Below the pieces are notes generated by a model. That model did no database searches. It had not been told where the DNA came from and worked only from the letters and a program-made list of their open reading frames with translations. A program made the translations under genes and the position numbers. A DNA stretch of 64,000 bases from the NCBI GenBank assembly GCA_964036315.1, contig OZ038485.1, forward strand, positions 100,695,102-100,759,101. Direction: 5' to 3'. Positions 11,232 to 21,161 of this stretch are shown piece by piece. Positions within the stretch are counted from its first letter, which is position 1; every line of letters starts with the position of its first letter. Origin of the DNA: Acanthosepion esculentum (Eukaryota > Mollusca > Cephalopoda > Sepiida > Sepiidae).

Positions 11232-11340
11232 CAAGCAAAATTACTTAACCCAAATAAATAAATAAACAAATGAACTAATTCCGTTAAAATAACCGCCAAA
11301 ATAGACTACCCATAATACACCACTGACCCGTATATATAAA
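10851..11340. repeat. A-rich low-complexity region
   Basis: Degenerate AAATA/AAATAAA-type sequence, densest at 11146-11245. It has no coding signal. The Phe/Tyr-rich reverse frame is compositional. Confidence 0.8.
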
Positions 11341-11508
11341 TAGCCGAAAAAAATAACAGTAATCGTGGCCTTACGATTGCATCTAGCATGAAACAGACTG
11401 TCGCCTCTAAGTGTTGACTTCTATGTTCACTTTTACATGTACACACTCTCTATCTCTGATATTGAGCACTTCATCCCATAAATATAGCACACTTTAAGAC
11501 TATATTTC

Positions 11509-11511
<3 letters not shown>

Positions 11512-11549
<38 letters not shown>
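11512..11549. repeat. (AT)n microsatellite
   Basis: A pure 38-bp AT array immediately upstream of a SINE-like segment. Confidence 0.95.
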
Positions 11550-11847
<298 letters not shown>

Positions 11848-12056
11848 AGGCTTCATTTAGAATCAAGTCCCCTGACAAACAGATGTGTCTCACCTCTGAG
11901 AGATTACGAGAATTGGACATTTTATTTGTTGCTATCATTTCTCTAGGTTTTTCATCTTGAGCGCGGTATTTGGAAAGACTGCTTCTCTTCCGTATTTTTG
12001 TTTATTCCCATTTAACTTTTTATTATTTTTGGTGATGAAAACATACTTTTCTACTA

Positions 12057-12090
12057 TCTGATTTTATTTTCTTATCAATGTCAGTCTTTT

Positions 12091-12121
<31 letters not shown>

Positions 12122-12210
12122 GATTTTATTTTCTCATCAATGTCAGTCTTTTCCTATCTATCTATCTATCTATCGATCTGATTTCATTTTCTCATCAATG
12201 TCAGTCTTTT

Positions 12211-12241
<31 letters not shown>

Positions 12242-12272
12242 GATTTTATTTTCTTATCAATGTCAATCTTTT

Positions 12273-12311
<39 letters not shown>

Positions 12312-12420
12312 GTCTATCGATCTGATTTTATTTTCTTATCTATGTCAGTCTTTTTCTTTCTATCTATCTATATATGTATCTATCAATCTATCTATCGATT
12401 CATTTATTCCCAGTCTATCT
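12057..12420 (+). repeat. Compound (TCTA)n minisatellite with ~60-bp unit
   Basis: Five to six units, each a block near TCTGATTTTATTTTCTCATC, then AATGTCAGTCTTTTTC, then a (TATC)n run of variable length. Unit starts are near 12057, 12119, 12176, 12239 and 12320. The run becomes irregular after 12360. Confidence 0.92.
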
Positions 12421-12579
12421 GTTCATATATGTTCTTCTATAAGTATAGTTTAGTACAAATGAAATTGTTATTAGCAATACATTTCGTTAATCAATTGCTT
12501 AAATCAGAATGAATCTCATTAGCATGTAAAAATTTCAAACATTAAGTCTTACCAACTGTTTAACCCTAGAATATATTTG

Positions 12580-12580
<1 letters not shown>

Positions 12581-12643
<63 letters not shown>
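12581..12643. repeat. (TA)n microsatellite
   Basis: A pure 63-bp TA array immediately before a copy of the family that also flanks the large satellite. Confidence 0.96.
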
Positions 12644-12645
<2 letters not shown>

Positions 12646-12647
12646 CT

Positions 12648-13040
12648 TTGGTGAACATGGCTCTCCACAATTTCCCTGTCCTTTGTAACTCTTAATAAAT
12701 TTTGTCTTTTTGTCGTCCCTTTCAAACCCTGCTCCGACACCCATTTGACTCAATCTCGCCAGGACCTCATACATTCTATTTGACCTGTGAAGATCAAATT
12801 CTCCGAACACTCTTTCTTCATTATGGTCCTCCAGAAATTGTCTCTACCTTATGTTAAGCATAAGTTGTCCGTTTTGTTACCATTGACTCTAGAGCTTGGT
12901 CGTTGCTCACATTTTGGGTCAATGATTTTATCAGCGTCTTTCTGTAGATCCACATTTCTGTTGCTTCATATCACTTTTTTATTTGTGAGGAGATTGTCCA
13001 TCATTGTGTCTTTGCAATTATCATCTTAGCAAAGAAAATG
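12648..13040 (+). repeat. Dispersed repeat family F, copy 1 (family flanking the satellite)
   Basis: GGTGAACATGGCTCTCCACA then ATTTCCCTGTCCTTTGTAA matches GGCGATCATGGCTCGCCACA at 32877 and GGTCAATCATGCCTCTCCAC at 63903. Similarity to the right-flank copy appears to continue through a C-rich stretch (CCCTTTCAAACCCTGCTCC here). The extent to 13040 is a guess based on the next TA array. No protein family is recognised. Confidence 0.6.
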
Positions 13041-13051
13041 TGCTCTCCGCC

Positions 13052-13056
<5 letters not shown>

Positions 13057-13125
<69 letters not shown>
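13057..13125. repeat. (TA)n microsatellite
   Basis: A pure 69-bp TA array. Confidence 0.96.
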
Positions 13126-13130
<5 letters not shown>

Positions 13131-13419
13131 GGTAGGATCCACCTAATATGCATAGGTGACTACCGACTATATAAATAATGGTTGGTACCGGAAGACAGGG
13201 GGGAAAATACAGAGATCCAGCTAGAGACTCTGCCCGACTGCGACTTGGTCAACACATTCTCCAGGAACGTCTTCCCAGAAATATACAGAAATACTATATG
13301 TAAATATTGTGTACACTTTCTTGTTATAATACATTCTTGTTCTAAGTACATTTTGTGTTGCATTATTATTCCATGCATTAGTCGAGATTCAACAATGAGT
13401 CAAGACTCAACAATATATA

Positions 13420-13728
13420 TATATACATCTCGCCTGTGGAACTCCCTTCCTTATTCCTGTTTCCCTGACAAATACAATCTCCAACTATTTAAGTGTAACG
13501 TCAATCGACATCTCCAGTTGCCTTGATCTATCCACTTCCCTTCTCCACATCCTTTCACCTTTCATTCCTATCTGCTCTCGCTCCAAATCTTCTGTAACCC
13601 CATTGCCTTGATCGATCCACTATCTTTCTCCACATCCTCTCCTTTACCAATCCTATCTGCTCTTCCTCCAAACCTTCTGTAACCCCTTGCGTGCTAGTGG
13701 CTTCCAGCCTTGCTTGTGGTGATAAGCT

Positions 13729-13731
<3 letters not shown>
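13420..13731 (+). pseudogene. Jockey/CR1-type LINE 3' end: RT C-terminus and 3' UTR
   Basis: The frame at about 13427-13526 reads SRLWNSLPYSCFPDKYNLQL then FKCNVNRHLQLP and a stop. This is the typical C-terminus of Jockey/CR1-superfamily RT proteins (R-LWNSLP, CFP, F-K-x-x-V-N-R-H-L). The 3' UTR has an about 84-bp imperfect tandem duplication (13518-13601 and 13602-13687), each unit ending CTTCTGTAACCCC. It finishes GATAAGCTTAAA, then (TA)n at 13732. The array probably grew from the LINE's own TA-type tail. The element is severely 5'-truncated, and similar C-terminal sequence occurs at 26440-26600. Confidence 0.75.

Positions 13732-13777
<46 letters not shown>
13732..13777. repeat. (AT)n microsatellite, probable LINE tail
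   Basis: A pure AT array starting directly at the end of the LINE 3' UTR. Confidence 0.93.
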
Positions 13778-13781
<4 letters not shown>

Positions 13782-13844
13782 TGATATGGATAGCGATATA
13801 TATTTTTATTTATTATGAAAAGTTTTGAAAAAATTGTATGATAA

Positions 13845-14190
13845 CTTGGAAAAAAAGTTTGTCTCAACTACATCTAAAACAATAAAAGACTTAATCAATA
13901 CAAAACAAAATACCAAGCGAAAACTTGAAGGATAAATTTACTCTATCAACTGCTAGAATTGCCAGAAAGCATATATTGGAGAAACCTCAAGAACTTTACA
14001 CACAAGACTATCTGAACACAAAAGAGACATTTTAAAGAACAACACACAAAACATATTGGTTGTTCACTGTAGCGAAAGTGTCCACAGTTTTGACATAAAA
14101 ATGTTATTCTAATTCAACGAGAAAATAATTCATTAAGACGAAAATGTCTCGAAAGAGCTTTAATCGCTTGTTCAGCCTCAATAAATTTGC
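13845..14190 (+). pseudogene. Penelope-like element fragment, GIY-YIG endonuclease region
   Basis: One frame reads KFVSTTSKTIKDLINTKQN, then INC-stop-NCQKAYIGETSRTL and TRLSEHKRDI. This is the Cys-x-x-Cys plus YIGET-R-L-x-x-R-x-x-E-H-K pattern of the GIY-YIG endonuclease at the C-terminus of Penelope-like retroelements. After a frameshift near 14100 it continues ENNSLRRKCLERAL, which aligns with the second copy at 15.8-16.9 kb. Two stops and one frameshift make it non-functional. The RT domain is absent, so this is a 5'-truncated remnant ending near a run of 12 C. Confidence 0.85.
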
Positions 14191-14199
14191 CCCCCCCCC

Positions 14200-15039
14200 C
14201 CAGGCTCTTATAACGAATCATCATTCTTGGCATATTTTCTGTTATCACAATGCGGGATAGTTAAAAATGATGGAAAGTAAAAGAAAAATAATATACATAA
14301 ATTTGGCTAGATTGCAAAAAAAAAAACATTTTGAAACTACCAGCGTCTCTCGTTCATGGGCTTGTGTAGCTATAACAACGTCAACACAGTCCGAGGGAGT
14401 TCTAACGGATCAAATTTTTAAATAAGAAATCATTTATTGAACAAAGTAACTAATAACAACAAAACAAAAGTCATTGAAACAAAGCAAGTTCAGTCGACCA
14501 TTGATGACAATTCCAGAACAACGTAACTATAAACATTTTTTTCTATCCTCTGCCAGCTGCAATGATGAAGAAAGCATTACCTCGAACCATCGCCAGTGAG
14601 TCACGCTTCAAGAGCCACTCCGTTTCGCGAGGCTCGTCCCTTAATCGAGACGCAATCGCGCCAATCCTCCGAAGGAACGCCATCGAACAAGGGGGCAATA
14701 ACCCCTGAAGTCTCCAGGAGTTAAAAAAAATCTCTCAGCAAGAGAAGAATATTTAACTATTTTTTCATCTCTGCGTCACGGGCGACGGACCCCGGCTCAA
14801 CCGCGGACCTGATCAAATTACCGGCAGAAAATGTATCCGCACAGGTCGCATCCCAAATCAACGACTTACCCATTTTAAAAGGCAATTAAACGTTATAATT
14901 AAAAAGGTGTCCAACAAAATTTTCCAAAAAGGAAATGTAGCGCAGTTTAAGATATAAAAAATCCGAAACACCGATATTTACTTTACTTTGGTTTCTACCA
15001 GAGTGATTTCATTAGTCAATAAGGATAATGGCAGGACTC
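14200..15039 (-). other. Unclassified stretch, possibly a retrotransposon LTR
   Basis: No coding signal was recognised. The reverse strand from about 14900 to 14340 is GC-rich, then AT-rich, and carries CAATAAATG near 14435 that could act as a polyadenylation signal, a layout seen in LTRs. Matching ends and target duplication were not found, so this is only a suggestion. Confidence 0.2.
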
Positions 15040-15345
15040 ACTTGTTTTCCGAGGACATCGCTCTGTAGGTCGTCTAGCCAATCCTTGTCGCAGACACCTG
15101 CTCTAGCACATTGGTTTTTGTTCAAAACCCAGCTGTTGTTTATATTGTAACTAAGCTGAGCGGGCCTTAGTTACAGTTTCTGGGAGAAATTGCATAATCG
15201 ATCACGGTGATTTTTGACTTAGTAACCACACTTGGGTCAACACCTGTTATGGTTTTCATGCTTTTTCCAAAGTACCGCACGTTGGCTTCGCCTCGCCATT
15301 ACTTTTTTGTAACCCTGTTCCTATCTCATAAATCGATGAACTTTT
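15040..15345 (-). repeat. Dispersed repeat family 2, copy B
   Basis: GTCTAGCCAATCCTTGTCGC, TTAGTTACAGTTTCTGGGA and TTGGGTCAACACC-GTTATGG align in order with copy A at 3262-3680. About 130 bases present in copy A (roughly 3435-3560) are missing here. Confidence 0.7.
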
Positions 15346-15525
15346 GTTCAAAATTAATGAAAAAGGGATTCATTTTTTTTAGTTCTTGAAAAGGTTTCCC
15401 GCCAAACCAAAAATTTGATTTTACTATATACACAATAGGAATTTTTAAAAAAATTGAAAATATTTCCGAAGCTTTATTTTTCGATTTGCGAATGATGTAG
15501 ATATTTATTATTGTGAAATAAAATA

Positions 15526-15715
15526 ACTGTGGCACATGGCCGAAAAAGTAGGGAGTGGGATGAGGCTGGTCCTCATTAACTACCCTATACCTAACTAATC
15601 CGATTCACAATCCATTCATTCATTACAAATAATACATATACCAAAAGAAGATACCCTTCGCCTTTTACTCCTACATATACCACAATACCCCACACACAGA
15701 GGGAACCTACAAAAT
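15526..15715 (+). repeat. Dispersed repeat family 3, copy B
   Basis: Aligns with 5505-5690 through TGTGGCACATGGC, GGGATGAGGCTGGTCCTCA and CCGATTCACAATCCATT. Class unknown. Confidence 0.65.
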
Positions 15716-15760
15716 AAACCCATGATTTACACATGTAAAATTTCCCTACGTACAAATGTT

Positions 15761-15764
<4 letters not shown>

Positions 15765-15803
<39 letters not shown>
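15765..15803. repeat. (AT)n microsatellite
   Basis: A pure AT array abutting the probable 3' end of the reverse-strand Penelope-like copy. Confidence 0.94.
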
Positions 15804-15806
<3 letters not shown>

Positions 15807-16870
15807 GACAATAGGAAAACAGTAATTGCTAACACGTTTCGTCCAATGTGGACTTTTTCAAAGCAAGAAACGAAATGAATTTAATTAAACAAAGAAAATT
15901 AATAAAAACAAAAAACAGAGTGTTCTTAGCAACTGGAATGTAGGAAACGCTATTTTCATATTGTTAACTGAAAATAACGCCAGTTAATGTCATGTGTGGA
16001 GAATATTATCATTATGTTGATGGATTCAACCATTTTCTTTTGCTTTTAATATGTTTTTGTATACATTTGTTTGTGAGACCAGTAATTTTGTTAGAAAAGG
16101 TGAAATAGGGAAAAAGTCTGGGCGTAGATTAATATTTGGGTATTGTTCTAAGGCGGCACTCTCTAGAATTTTCCTTCTGAGAGTTATTTTCTTTTTTTAT
16201 AAGTATAGAATTTTTAAAATCAAAATTATGGTTGAATTTATTCCTATGTATTACTAAGGCATTATTTAAGTTGTTTATTCTAAGGTCTCTTTTGTATTCA
16301 TTGATACTTTTTTTTTATGTTTCTGCTTGTTTCTCCAATATATTGGGAGGAACAATTTTGGCAATTTATTATATAAATGCCTGCTATGTTATTGCTATTG
16401 TTGTTTGAAGATCTTATATCTATAATTGTTTTCGAGGTGTTTGTGACTATTTTAAGATTATTTAGATGGGATAGGTTATTCTGGATAGTAGACGTGACAG
16501 AGTTGGTCGGTAGTATTATGTATCTGTTTTCATGTAATTTACTATTGCGGATTATGTTATTAGTTTTGTTTCGATTGTATATTTTGTATGCCTTTCATCT
16601 TGCGTTATGGATGAAATGATATGGGTATTGTAGGTTTTTGAATGTATTTTCTATGTATGTTTCTTCTTTAAGTAAATATTGGGGACTACAGATTCTTAAT
16701 GCTCTTAGATAGAAACATATAATAATTCCAGATTTAATTTTTGAAGAGTGGTCTGAGTGGAAACTGATCACATCCTTTGTTTGTGGCTTTTCTGTAAACG
16801 TCAAAATTAAGTTCGTTATTATTTCTATGTAACAAAACGTCTGGAATTATTATAGGTTTCTATCTAAGAG
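15804..16870 (-). pseudogene. Penelope-like element, C-terminal RT part plus GIY-YIG domain
   Basis: On the reverse strand, about 16850-16740 gives HRNNNELNFDVYRKATNKGC in one frame. Then KSGIIICFYLRALRICSPQY and YIENTFKNLQYPYHFIHNAR follow (16740-16600), the segment after the RT core in Penelope-like elements. A linker leads to AGIYIINCQNCSSQYIGET at about 16392-16335, showing both GIY and YIG plus the CxxC pair. After a frameshift come INEYKRDLRINNLNNALVIH and the ENNS-R-ESAALEQYPNINLR region, which parallels the copy at 13.8 kb. Several frameshifts and stops mean no activity. The 3' non-coding part ends beside a TA array. The 5' side ends in a short inverted repeat (see 16696-16874). Confidence 0.85.
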
Positions 16871-16874
16871 AAAT
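16696..16874. repeat. Inverted repeat at the 5' boundary of the Penelope-like copy
   Basis: CTCTTAGATAGAAACATATA then ATAATTCCAGA at 16698-16728 is matched by the reverse complement of about 16840-16871 with one or two differences. The outer arm reads SGIIIGFYLR on the forward strand and the inner arm SGIIICFYLRA on the reverse strand, so a small piece of the element itself has been inverted. Confidence 0.75.
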
Positions 16875-17049
16875 CCCGCCAGTCCAGTAAGACAGATTGA
16901 ACTTCAAGTGTCCAGCTATTCTAGGCCTAGCATTCTGGGCACAGAAGAGTCTATGATCCGAATAGCCTAACCAGTCGAACGTGGAACAATCTAACAAGGT
17001 TTATTGGCCCTTCTCACTAATATTCTACCCAGGTAGCCGGCTACATGGC
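16875..17049. other. Junction between Penelope-like and LINE fragments
   Basis: Nothing coding was recognised. It may be decayed continuation of the LINE ORF2 to its right. Confidence 0.3.
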
Positions 17050-17563
17050 TAGACGGCCACTTACGAGTCCAAGTCCGCATCTCCCGCCCAGGGTGATCGA
17101 ACAAACTTGAGGTCCTGCGAGCTCCCCGCCTCCGGTATATGTTGCAGGATAGCATTCCAGTCACCGAGTAAGATTAAGAGCGAAGAATCAATCAGGAACG
17201 GCCCCAACTGCCGGAAAAACGAGACACGCTTCCCCTGATCATTGGGCGCATAAACCGCAACGTCCTGAAACGAAATGCTGTTCACGGCAATATCGCCCCA
17301 CCCCGCATCGACAAGGACAAGGTCTACTTTCGCATCAAAGTACGTTTAACCAGTAAGGAAACAACTTTGGCAAGCAGGTCTACGTATGCTGAATAGACAA
17401 CATAGTCGCTAGAGTACACACGAGCATCAACCTCGCAAGTAAAGTGTATTTCCTGGATCGCATCTACATCTATGCCAAAGAACAGGAGATCACGAAGCAG
17501 GCGTGCGGCCTTACTCCGATCCCTCAAACGCCTCGCATTCAAACTAGCTATCTTGAGAAACAT
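17050..17563 (-). pseudogene. LINE ORF2 N-terminus: apurinic-like endonuclease domain, truncated
   Basis: Starting at an ATG at 17563 the reverse strand reads MFLKIASLNARRLRDRSKAA, the N-terminal strand of an endonuclease/exonuclease/phosphatase fold. DAIQEIHF (about 17466-17440) carries the metal-binding Glu. After a frameshift near 17330, VAVYAPNDQ (about 17255-17228) and LLGDWNAIL (about 17170-17144) supply the YAP and GD-N-A motifs of LINE endonucleases. The frame is lost after about 17061, so the RT and C-terminus are missing. The domain order fits L1/Tx1-type elements. It starts only 21 bp after the end of the upstream ORF1 frame. Confidence 0.82.
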
Positions 17564-17584
17564 TTTTCAAGTTGATTCCCCTAC

Positions 17585-18170
17585 TCACAGACTGGACGGA
17601 AATCTGCGAATGAAAGAACCCCGAGAGATTGTCCTAGGGTCGCTGATCCCATCTCTGTCGTCATGCAACCATCCAGGACAATGCCGGGGTTCCCATTTCC
17701 ACCATACAGATCTCCGGAAAGGCATCCTTTGCTTCATGTAGATTATCCCACACTGTAATATTTCCGCCTGTGTTCCTAATCGAAACAGCCTTGAGGAAAT
17801 TTCGTGTCTTCTATAGAGCAAGCGTCTACTGCCGTTGTTTTCAATAAAATTTTTAACAGCGCTCTCTTTTGTAGCTAACAAAATGTCCCACATTGCCTTA
17901 CTCCTTCTTGCCAAGATTTTGGCCGATATTTGAAGGCCTTCCAGGGCATCCTCCATAAAGTCTCTATTTACTGTAATTAATTTCCGACTTTTTGGGTCCG
18001 TTGTTACTAAAGAAATAATGCGAGTGTTGACTGTTTCCACCAAACAAACAATTCAAATTGGTCCTTGAGTTTTTTATAATACTCCGGCTCTTTTGTGGAG
18101 GCCTATCCTTTGCCGATGCCGAAAAGGTCCCTTCAGTGAGTGAGGCATTAGGAGATTCGGGATCCGCCAT
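17585..18170 (-). pseudogene. LINE ORF1 (nucleic-acid-binding, gag-like), frameshifted
   Basis: An ATG at 18170 in a good context (A at -3, G at +4) starts MADPESPNASLTEGTFSASA. After a frameshift near 18000 the frame continues VNTRIISLVTTDPKSRKLIT and MEDALEGLQISAKILARRSK to a stop at 17585. The charged, low-complexity N-terminus followed by a basic region fits the ORF1 of L1-like LINEs, but no RRM or zinc knuckle was seen. The position just upstream of the endonuclease ORF on the same strand is the main support. Confidence 0.65.
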
Positions 18171-18378
18171 GATGTTGGAGTACCCCCGTCACCGCCCACA
18201 ATTCGAATAATGTAAACAAAACGCGGAATTTAGGCGACAAATGCTACAGTAAAGGTAACAATACATACAAAAGACGATGGCAAACAAAAATGACACTTAC
18301 TTCACAGAATATTCAACAGAACTTTAACAGTTTATAGCTATAGCATAACAAACAAATTTAAAAATAAACAAAAACAAG

Positions 18379-18436
18379 TTCTAGAAGGTTTCATAAAGTT
18401 CTAGAAGGCTCGATAAAGTTCTAGAAGGTTCTAGAG
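18379..18436. promoter_or_regulatory. Tandem TTCTAGAA array resembling heat-shock elements
   Basis: TTCTAGAA occurs at 18379, 18399 and 18419 with an exact 20-bp period, and TTCTAGAG at 18429. From 18419 the layout TTC-nn-GAA-nn-TTC-nn-GAG is that of an HSF1-binding heat-shock element with alternating pentamers. It lies about 210 bp upstream of the LINE ORF1 start on the transcribed strand, where a 5' UTR or promoter would sit. A plain minisatellite is the alternative. Confidence 0.4.
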
Positions 18437-18595
18437 AGCTATAGAAGGCCACAAAACGTCATAGTACTACAATGATTATATACGCCTTTTGAAATTTGGC
18501 ATTTTAAAAAATAAACGCAATTAAATCATTTTTGATTATTTTTTTTAAGTTTCTCGAATTATGATACAGAAAACAATTATTTTACAAAAAGTCAA

Positions 18596-18601
<6 letters not shown>

Positions 18602-18628
<27 letters not shown>

Positions 18629-18630
18629 AT

Positions 18631-18711
<81 letters not shown>
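18602..18711. repeat. (TC)n-(AC)n-(AT)n compound microsatellite
   Basis: TC units occupy 18602-18628, a short AC run 18631-18639, and AT units 18639-18711. Confidence 0.96.
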
Positions 18712-18712
<1 letters not shown>

Positions 18713-18986
18713 CTTGTCAGCTGTCAATATACCACATAACACCCTTGAGCACTTAGCCTTGGAACGGGTAGAATGGAGATCATCGTGTTTTAGTTGACTT
18801 AGCAGTTTCAATCTGCTTGTCTGAATCATCTTCAAGAAGCCAGAGCAAGATCTAAAAGGTCATACAATCTAACAGTGATCTCTTCCTACAATCCTCTCAC
18901 CCTTGCTCCATATGCGGCCTCCTTTGTAAATCGCTAACGGGTCTTAAGTGCCACTCATCATTATCGCAAAAAATTTCATAAGCGAA

Positions 18987-19035
18987 TCAATTAATCTGTC
19001 AGATCCTCATAGGTCGAAACCGACGGGAGAGAGTC

Positions 19036-19038
<3 letters not shown>
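18987..19038 (-). repeat. Inverted copy of the TA-adjacent module at 4825
   Basis: CTGTCAGATCCTCATAGGTC then GAAACCGACGGGAGAGAGTC is the reverse complement of the first 50 bases after the TA array at 4733-4824. Here too it directly abuts a TA array. Confidence 0.65.

Positions 19039-19105
<67 letters not shown>
19039..19105. repeat. (TA)n microsatellite
   Basis: A pure 67-bp TA array. It separates the inverted module from the transposase remnant. Confidence 0.96.
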
Positions 19106-19107
<2 letters not shown>

Positions 19108-19311
19108 TATTTCAACTTTCTGTGGGGTATTATCAAGGAGAGAGTTTCGCATGAACGACAACAGAATACCCATCAGTTGAAGGACGCCGTTCTGGCATCC
19201 ATTGCAGCCATCAACAAGACACAGCTTCGTAAAATATCGCACAGGACATGGCGCCGTATCGTTTTGTGCCACGAATTTTATGGGGTTCATACAGACCTAC
19301 CCGATATGTAA
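19105..19311 (+). pseudogene. Tc1/mariner-superfamily transposase C-terminal fragment
   Basis: One uninterrupted 68-codon frame reads FYFNFLWGIIKERVSHERQQ, then LKDAVLASIAAINKTQLRKI, WRRIVLCHEFYGVHTD and a stop at 19309-19311. FLWG-x-x-K-x-R-V, LK-x-x-I-x-x-x-I-A-x-I and a terminal G-x-H-x-D are the usual end of IS630/Tc1/mariner-type transposases, following the last catalytic acidic residue. The catalytic part is gone and the TA array stands in its place. Confidence 0.7.
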
Positions 19312-19531
19312 CAGCGTCAATGAAAGGTAATAAACTGAATCCAGTATATGTGATTGGTATTACTCTATTACTTGTTCTTCTACTGATCCCATTACGTTTG
19401 GTAAGGGTGACAAGACTTTCAGACCACCCTGTAGATCGAGAATAAGATAGTGAAATGAATATTGATAGAATGGCATTTCTTTTTATATACGCTCGGGCGT
19501 TATATTAATATATACATATATGCGTGTCGTG
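19312..19531. other. Short unannotated stretch
   Basis: No recognised feature lies between the transposase fragment and the GATA array. Confidence 0.4.
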
Positions 19532-19534
19532 GTG

Positions 19535-19603
<69 letters not shown>

Positions 19604-19614
19604 GGAATACACGG

Positions 19615-19684
<70 letters not shown>

Positions 19685-19695
19685 GGAATACACGG

Positions 19696-19769
<74 letters not shown>

Positions 19770-19780
19770 GGAATACACAG

Positions 19781-19850
<70 letters not shown>

Positions 19851-19861
19851 GGAAGACACGG

Positions 19862-19915
<54 letters not shown>

Positions 19916-19926
19916 GGAATACACGG

Positions 19927-19963
<37 letters not shown>

Positions 19964-19981
19964 TATAGATAGATAGATAGA
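19532..19981 (+). repeat. (GATA)n minisatellite with 14-bp spacer, ~80-bp higher unit
   Basis: Runs of GATA are separated by AAGGAATACACGGA (or one-base variants) at about 19602, 19683, 19769, 19849 and 19914. That gives five or six units of 65-87 bp. The Tyr/Leu/Ser-rich frames across it are artefacts. Confidence 0.97.
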
Positions 19982-20295
19982 ACCTATCGTTCAAATGTGT
20001 ATATCGGCTCCGATGCGAGCTAATTATGCATATTTTTGTCTTTCTGTTTGTCTATCACTCGGTGTTTTTTTAAATCAGTTCACCTCAAGCAAGGTGATAA
20101 TACACTAAAGCGCAAGGTGGGGGGTGCTACTGGGAGGGAAAGAGAATGATAAAACTTTATAAGAAGCCCACTCCAAAACAGGGAACGAGGAATAAACCCC
20201 CTACTCCTGTTCAAAAGACCGGGAAGGAGTTGTGAAACTTGCAATAATTGAACCTATCTACGCCTATTATATGTAAATATATGTTTTTCTTATTT
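19982..20295. other. Unannotated stretch
   Basis: No gene or family was recognised. It contains a short G-rich segment (AAGGTGGGGGGTGCTACTGG) near 20115. Confidence 0.4.
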
Positions 20296-20540
20296 TTTAG
20301 TGTATACCCGTGTTTGAAATAAATGCCTTGAAATAATTGCGCGCTCGTGGAAACTTTATGAGCAGAATGTTCGTTCCAGCGTTTTATTTAATATCTGTCT
20401 ATATTTCTGAGATGAGGTATTATGTACACTATTTACATTTATTCGGAATATCATTCCCATCTTTGTTGACATATTTATCACAACGTTTCGGCCGTTGTAC
20501 GCTCCGGTGTTATATTAGCTTTTATCCACTGTGCCACGTA
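20296..20540 (-). mobile_element. tRNA-derived SINE, inverted copy with internal deletion
   Basis: In reverse complement it starts with an A-box-like head (GTGGCACAGTGGATAAA, about 20537-20521). It then jumps directly to CCGGAGCGTACAACGGCCGA and CGTTGTGATAAATATG (20507-20465) and ends with the SINE tail TTTCAAACACGGGTATACAC (about 20320-20300). Compared with the forward copy that follows, about 190 bp including the B box are missing. Confidence 0.7.
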
Positions 20541-20552
20541 TCCTCAAAGACA

Positions 20553-20950
20553 CATGGCACGGTGGATAAAGGCGTTAGTTAGATCCAGTGACAGGACCTA
20601 AAAGGGTGTGAGTTCAATACCTGGTTAAGGCGGTGGAGGACTTGGAGAGAGGAATTAACAGGAGATAACTGACATCCATTAGACATGGCACGTGGAAATA
20701 GAACAGTCTGCCCCAGTGAGCGATATAAAGGGTTCAGTTTGACATTCCAACCAACTGAAGAAGGCCGGAGCGTACAATGGGCGAAACGTTGTGATAAATA
20801 TGGGAACAAAGATGAGGATGACAGTCCGAACAATGTAAATAGCGTTTTCTTTATTATATTTTCTAGAGTGCGCAGGTTAGTATTTCGTTATAGAAATTAC
20901 TTAACATAAAAATAAACAGGGCTTCTATTTCAAACACGAGCATCCACTGT
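20553..20950 (+). mobile_element. tRNA-derived SINE, forward copy
   Basis: The head CATGGCACGGTGGATAAAGG has an A-box-like TGGCNNNGTGG and about 50 bases on GTGAGTTCAATACCTGG is B-box-like. The body contains CCGGAGCGTACAATGGGCGA (20765) and CGTTGTGATAAATATGG. It ends AAACAGGGCTTCTATTTCAA, then ACACGAGCATCCAC, then a TG-rich tract. It is head-to-head with the deleted copy 12 bp to the left, producing about 78-bp inverted arms (20429-20507 and 20765-20842). Confidence 0.75.
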
Positions 20951-21113
20951 GTGTGTGCGTGTGAGTATGTGCGTGTGAATATGTTCGTGTGAGTATGTTC
21001 ATGTGTGTGTGTTTGTGTGTGCGTGCGTGTGTGTTTGTGTATGTGTGTATAGGCTTGTGCGTCTGTGTGTGTCCTTGTGCGCACGCGTGTGTGTATGACT
21101 ATTCTTAGGAAAG

Positions 21114-21160
<47 letters not shown>
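20947..21160. repeat. Degenerate (TG)n and (ATA)n microsatellites
   Basis: An imperfect TG/CG-rich stretch occupies 20947-21095 and a pure trinucleotide ATA array occupies 21114-21160. Confidence 0.92.

Positions 21161-21161
<1 letters not shown>

Noticed and set aside
12078..12512. 144-codon forward frame
   Set aside because: It is the translation of the TCTA minisatellite.
16051..16619. Forward-strand frames of 68 and 80 codons
   Set aside because: They are shadows of the Penelope-like coding sequence on the reverse strand.
19500..19994. Reverse-strand frames of 139-164 residues (Leu-Ser-Ile-Tyr repeats)
   Set aside because: Entirely the translation of the GATA array.
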